Of a DNA stretch of 8,737 nucleotides, positions 6,489-8,737 are shown one piece after another. A program made the position numbers and the translations under genes. The notes below the pieces were generated by a model. That model was given only the letters and a program-made list of their open reading frames with translations, was not told the origin of the DNA and made no database searches. This stretch comes from Bacteroidales bacterium UBA2559 (GTDB taxonomy: Bacteria; Bacteroidota; Bacteroidia; Bacteroidales; Bacteroidaceae), in assembly GCA_002340405.1 (NCBI GenBank), contig DDLZ01000106.1, positions 8,780 through 17,516 on the forward strand. The letters run 5' to 3'. The first letter of the stretch is position 1, and every line of letters starts with the position of its first letter.

Positions 6489-6518
6489 GTTTAAGAGAGA
6501 AAAAATAGAGTATCTTTG
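6489..6518 (+). promoter_or_regulatory. Promoter of secA
   Basis: TATCTTTG at 6511-6518 is a full match to the -7 box TAnnTTTG and identical to the ilv one. The -33 box is weaker: GTTTA at 6489-6493, 17 bases upstream. Transcription should start near 6522-6525, leaving an untranslated leader of about 55 bases. The interval to the divergent ilv promoter (6386-6510) is AT-rich and holds no gene that I can support. Confidence 0.65.
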
Positions 6519-6577
6519 CATTGCGGCATGAGTTTTGCAAATCGGAATAATTAAGGAATAATAATATATAACGTATA

Positions 6578-8737
6578 ATGGGTTTTAGTAAATTTATAGG
6601 CAAGCTTTTTGGAAGTAAGCAGACACGTGACATAAGGGAAATTCAGCCGTGGGTTGATAAAATAAAGAAGGTATATCCCCGTTATGAAGCACTTTCCAAT
6701 GACGAATTGCGTGCTGCAACTTTAGAAATAAAACAGAGGGTCAGAGATTTTGTGATACCTGAAAAACAGCGTATTGAGGAGCTGAAGGCTACGGTCGAGC
6801 AGACTGAGTTGGAGGACCGCGAGCCCCTGTTCAATCAGATAGACAAGATGGAGAAGGAGGTCATGGATCGCTATGAGGTGGTCCTGGATGAGGTTCTCCC
6901 CGATGTTTTCGCAATTGTTAAGGAGACCGCCCGCCGCTTTACGGAAAACGAGGAGGTGGAGGTTACAGCTACCGATTTTGACCGCGACCTGTCGATAAAG
7001 CACGATTTTGTACGTATTGAGGGCGATAAGGCCCTGTGGCAGCAACATTGGGTTGCCGGCGGAAATGACACGGTCTGGAACATGATACACTATGATGTGC
7101 AGCTGTTCGGCGGTGTGGTTCTGCACAAAGGCAGGATCGCCGAGATGGCTACCGGTGAGGGTAAGACCCTTGTGGCTACGCTGCCCGTGTTCCTGAATGC
7201 ATTGACAGGTAATGGCGTACATGTGGTTACGGTGAATGATTATCTGGCCAAGCGTGACGCCGAGTGGATGGGTCCGCTCTATATGTTCCACGGTCTTTCG
7301 GTGGATTGTATTGACAAGCATCAGCCCAACTCCGAGGCCCGCCGCAACGCATACCGTGCCGACATAACCTTTGGAACCAACAATGAGTTCGGATTCGACT
7401 ATCTGCGTGACAATATGGCCGGCCATCCTAACGAACTGGTACAGCGCGGTCACAACTTTGCTATTGTGGATGAGGTTGACTCGGTGCTTATTGACGATGC
7501 CCGCACACCTCTTATCATATCGGGTCCCGTACCCAGAGGCGAAGACCAGCAGTTTGAGGAGCTCCGCCCGCAGGTGGAGCAGCTCTTTGAAGCTCAGAAA
7601 CGTCTGGCTACGAAATATCTTGCCGAAGCCAGAAAGCTGGTTATGTCGGAAGATCAGGAGGAGGTGGCCGAGGGATTCCTGTCGCTCTTCCGCAGTTTCA
7701 AGGCTCTGCCCAAGAACAAGGCGCTTATCAAGTTTTTAAGTGAGCCGGGGATCAAGGTGGGTATGCAGAAGACCGAGGAGATCTATATGGAGCAGCAGAA
7801 CAGGCGCATGCCCGAGGCTGTGGCGCCCCTTTACTTTGTCATTGATGAGAAGCTTAACAGCGTGGAGCTGACGGATAAGGGCGTTGAACTTATCAGCGGC
7901 ACTCAGAAGGATCCTCAGTTCTTTGTTATGCCCGACATTGCATCGCAGCTTTCGGAACTTGAGACGCAGACGGAGCTTGCATCGGAGGATAAGCTTGCAA
8001 AGAAGGATGAATTGCTTACCAATTTTGCCGTAAAAAGTGAACGTATTCATACTATAAGCCAGCTGCTCAAGGCATACTGTATGTTCGAGCGGGATGTGGA
8101 CTATATTGTCACCGAGGATAATAAGGTAAAGATTGTCGATGAACAGACGGGACGTGTAATGGAGGGCCGTCGCTGGTCGGACGGTCTGCATCAGGCGGTG
8201 GAGGCTAAGGAGCGGGTTAACATTGAGGCCGCTACCCAGACATTCGCAACTATCACACTTCAGAACTATTTTCGAATGTATCATAAGCTGGCCGGTATGA
8301 CCGGTACGGCCGAGACTGAAGCCGGTGAGTTTTGGGATATCTATAAGCTGGATGTGGTGGTTATTCCTACCAACAAGCCTATAGCCCGTATAGACCAGAA
8401 CGACCGTATATATAAGACCAAGCGCGAAAAATATAAGGCTGTTATTGAAGAGATTGTCAAGCTGGTGGAAGAGGGACGTCCGGTACTGGTGGGTACGACA
8501 TCGGTTGAGATAAGCGAGCAGCTTAGCCGTATGTTGTCCATGCGCAAAATAGAGCACAACGTTCTTAATGCCAAACTGCACCAGAGGGAGGCCGATATTG
8601 TGGCACAGGCCGGTCAGAAAAGTGTTGTGACCATTGCCACCAATATGGCCGGTCGCGGTACCGATATTAAACTGTCGCCCGAGGTACGTAAGGCCGGAGG
8701 TCTTGCAATCGTGGGCACTGAGCGTCATGAGAGCCGC
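6578..8737 (+). CDS. secA: Preprotein translocase ATPase SecA (3' end outside window)
   Basis: Motor ATPase that drives unfolded preproteins through the SecYEG channel at the inner membrane. The frame is open from ATG 6578 to the right edge, 720 codons without a stop. NBD1 has Walker A ATGEGKT (191-197), [14 protein letters not shown] (218-231), [14 protein letters not shown] (267-280) and Walker B VDEVDS (297-302) with [13 protein letters not shown]. The preprotein cross-linking domain follows. NBD2 begins near [15 protein letters not shown] (571-585), has VGTTSVE (638-644) and NMAGRGTDI (689-697), and is cut at GTERHESR. The scaffold, wing and C-terminal linker are beyond the edge. Against E. 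coli SecA, remembered positions suggest about 88 extra residues before Walker A and more than 100 extra between Walker B and GMTGTA; both fit the roughly 1100-residue SecA of Bacteroidota. An AAGGA at 6553-6557 lies 20 bases from the ATG, too far for a normal Shine-Dalgarno. The [14 protein letters not shown] start supports this ATG. Confidence 0.97.
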   Translation, partial: MGFSKFIGKLFGSKQTRDIREIQPWVDKIKKVYPRYEALSNDELRAATLEIKQRVRDFVIPEKQRIEELKATVEQTELEDREPLFNQIDKMEKEVMDRYEVVLDEVLPDVFAIVKETARRFTENEEVEVTATDFDRDLSIKHDFVRIEGDKALWQQHWVAGGNDTVWNMIHYDVQLFGGVVLHKGRIAEMATGEGKTLVATLPVFLNALTGNGVHVVTVNDYLAKRDAEWMGPLYMFHGLSVDCIDKHQPNSEARRNAYRADITFGTNNEFGFDYLRDNMAGHPNELVQRGHNFAIVDEVDSVLIDDARTPLIISGPVPRGEDQQFEELRPQVEQLFEAQKRLATKYLAEARKLVMSEDQEEVAEGFLSLFRSFKALPKNKALIKFLSEPGIKVGMQKTEEIYMEQQNRRMPEAVAPLYFVIDEKLNSVELTDKGVELISGTQKDPQFFVMPDIASQLSELETQTELASEDKLAKKDELLTNFAVKSERIHTISQLLKAYCMFERDVDYIVTEDNKVKIVDEQTGRVMEGRRWSDGLHQAVEAKERVNIEAATQTFATITLQNYFRMYHKLAGMTGTAETEAGEFWDIYKLDVVVIPTNKPIARIDQNDRIYKTKREKYKAVIEEIVKLVEEGRPVLVGTTSVEISEQLSRMLSMRKIEHNVLNAKLHQREADIVAQAGQKSVVTIATNMAGRGTDIKLSPEVRKAGGLAIVGTERHESR

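Noticed and set aside
6528..6554. 8-codon ORF (MSFANRNN) between the secA promoter and secA, considered as a SecM-like leader
   Set aside because: Too short, no arrest motif or signal sequence, starts within a few bases of the predicted transcript start, and no terminator or pairing structure follows.
6430..6633. 67-codon minus-strand open frame across the secA start
   Set aside because: It covers the secA promoter and first codons, is Leu/Ile/Tyr-rich as expected from AT-rich DNA, and no family is recognised.
6722..7453. 243-codon minus-strand open frame opposite the secA 5' half
   Set aside because: Same reason: secA is intact in the other strand with all motifs.
7736..8728. 330-codon open frame on the minus strand opposite secA
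   Set aside because: It lies fully antisense to a well-conserved, intact secA, has Leu/His-rich shadow composition and matches no family I recognise. It is an artefact of codon bias in the real gene.

Overview
The window reads as chromosomal DNA of a member of the Bacteroidota, most likely the order Bacteroidales. Three things support this. The IlvC, IlvD and SecA proteins have the form I know from Bacteroides and relatives, including an enlarged SecA. Start codons lack strong Shine-Dalgarno sequences. Both convincing promoters match the Bacteroidota signature, a TTTG-type -33 box followed by TAnnTTTG. I cannot assign a genus.

Layout. Positions 3-509 (+) hold the 3' end of an AT-rich gene that I tentatively assign to the AbiEii/AbiGii nucleotidyltransferase toxin family. 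A perfect 12-bp hairpin at about 540-569 separates it from a convergent operon and can terminate transcription from both sides. Positions 638-6117 (-) hold four intact genes for branched-chain amino acid synthesis, transcribed in the order ilvD, ilvB, ilvN, ilvC. Together they encode acetohydroxyacid synthase (large and small subunits), ketol-acid reductoisomerase and dihydroxyacid dehydratase. These are the parallel steps that lead from pyruvate (or pyruvate plus 2-oxobutyrate) to the 2-oxo acids of valine, leucine and isoleucine. No ilvA, ilvE or leu gene is present. From 6578 (+) the divergent gene secA runs off the right edge after 720 codons.

The most interesting part is the 460-base divergent region 6118-6577. 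On the minus strand it contains a near-ideal promoter (6378-6408), a 20-codon leader peptide with nine Leu/Val/Ile codons including Val-Val-Val-Val-Ile (6290-6352), a purine-rich segment touching the leader stop codon (6282-6289), and an 11-12 bp terminator hairpin followed by seven T (6221-6259). The purine segment can pair with the upstream arm of the terminator, or with a pyrimidine-rich segment inside the leader gene. This gives the four-segment arrangement of classical ribosome-mediated transcription attenuation, as in enteric ilv, his and trp operons. Starvation for valine, and probably leucine, would stall the leader ribosome, free the antiterminator and let transcription enter ilvD. 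The logic fits the sequence closely but is an inference without experiment.

A second oddity is the C-terminal tail of about 43 residues on IlvN. It is rich in Asn, Pro, Gly and Ser and built from a degenerate 12-base repeat.
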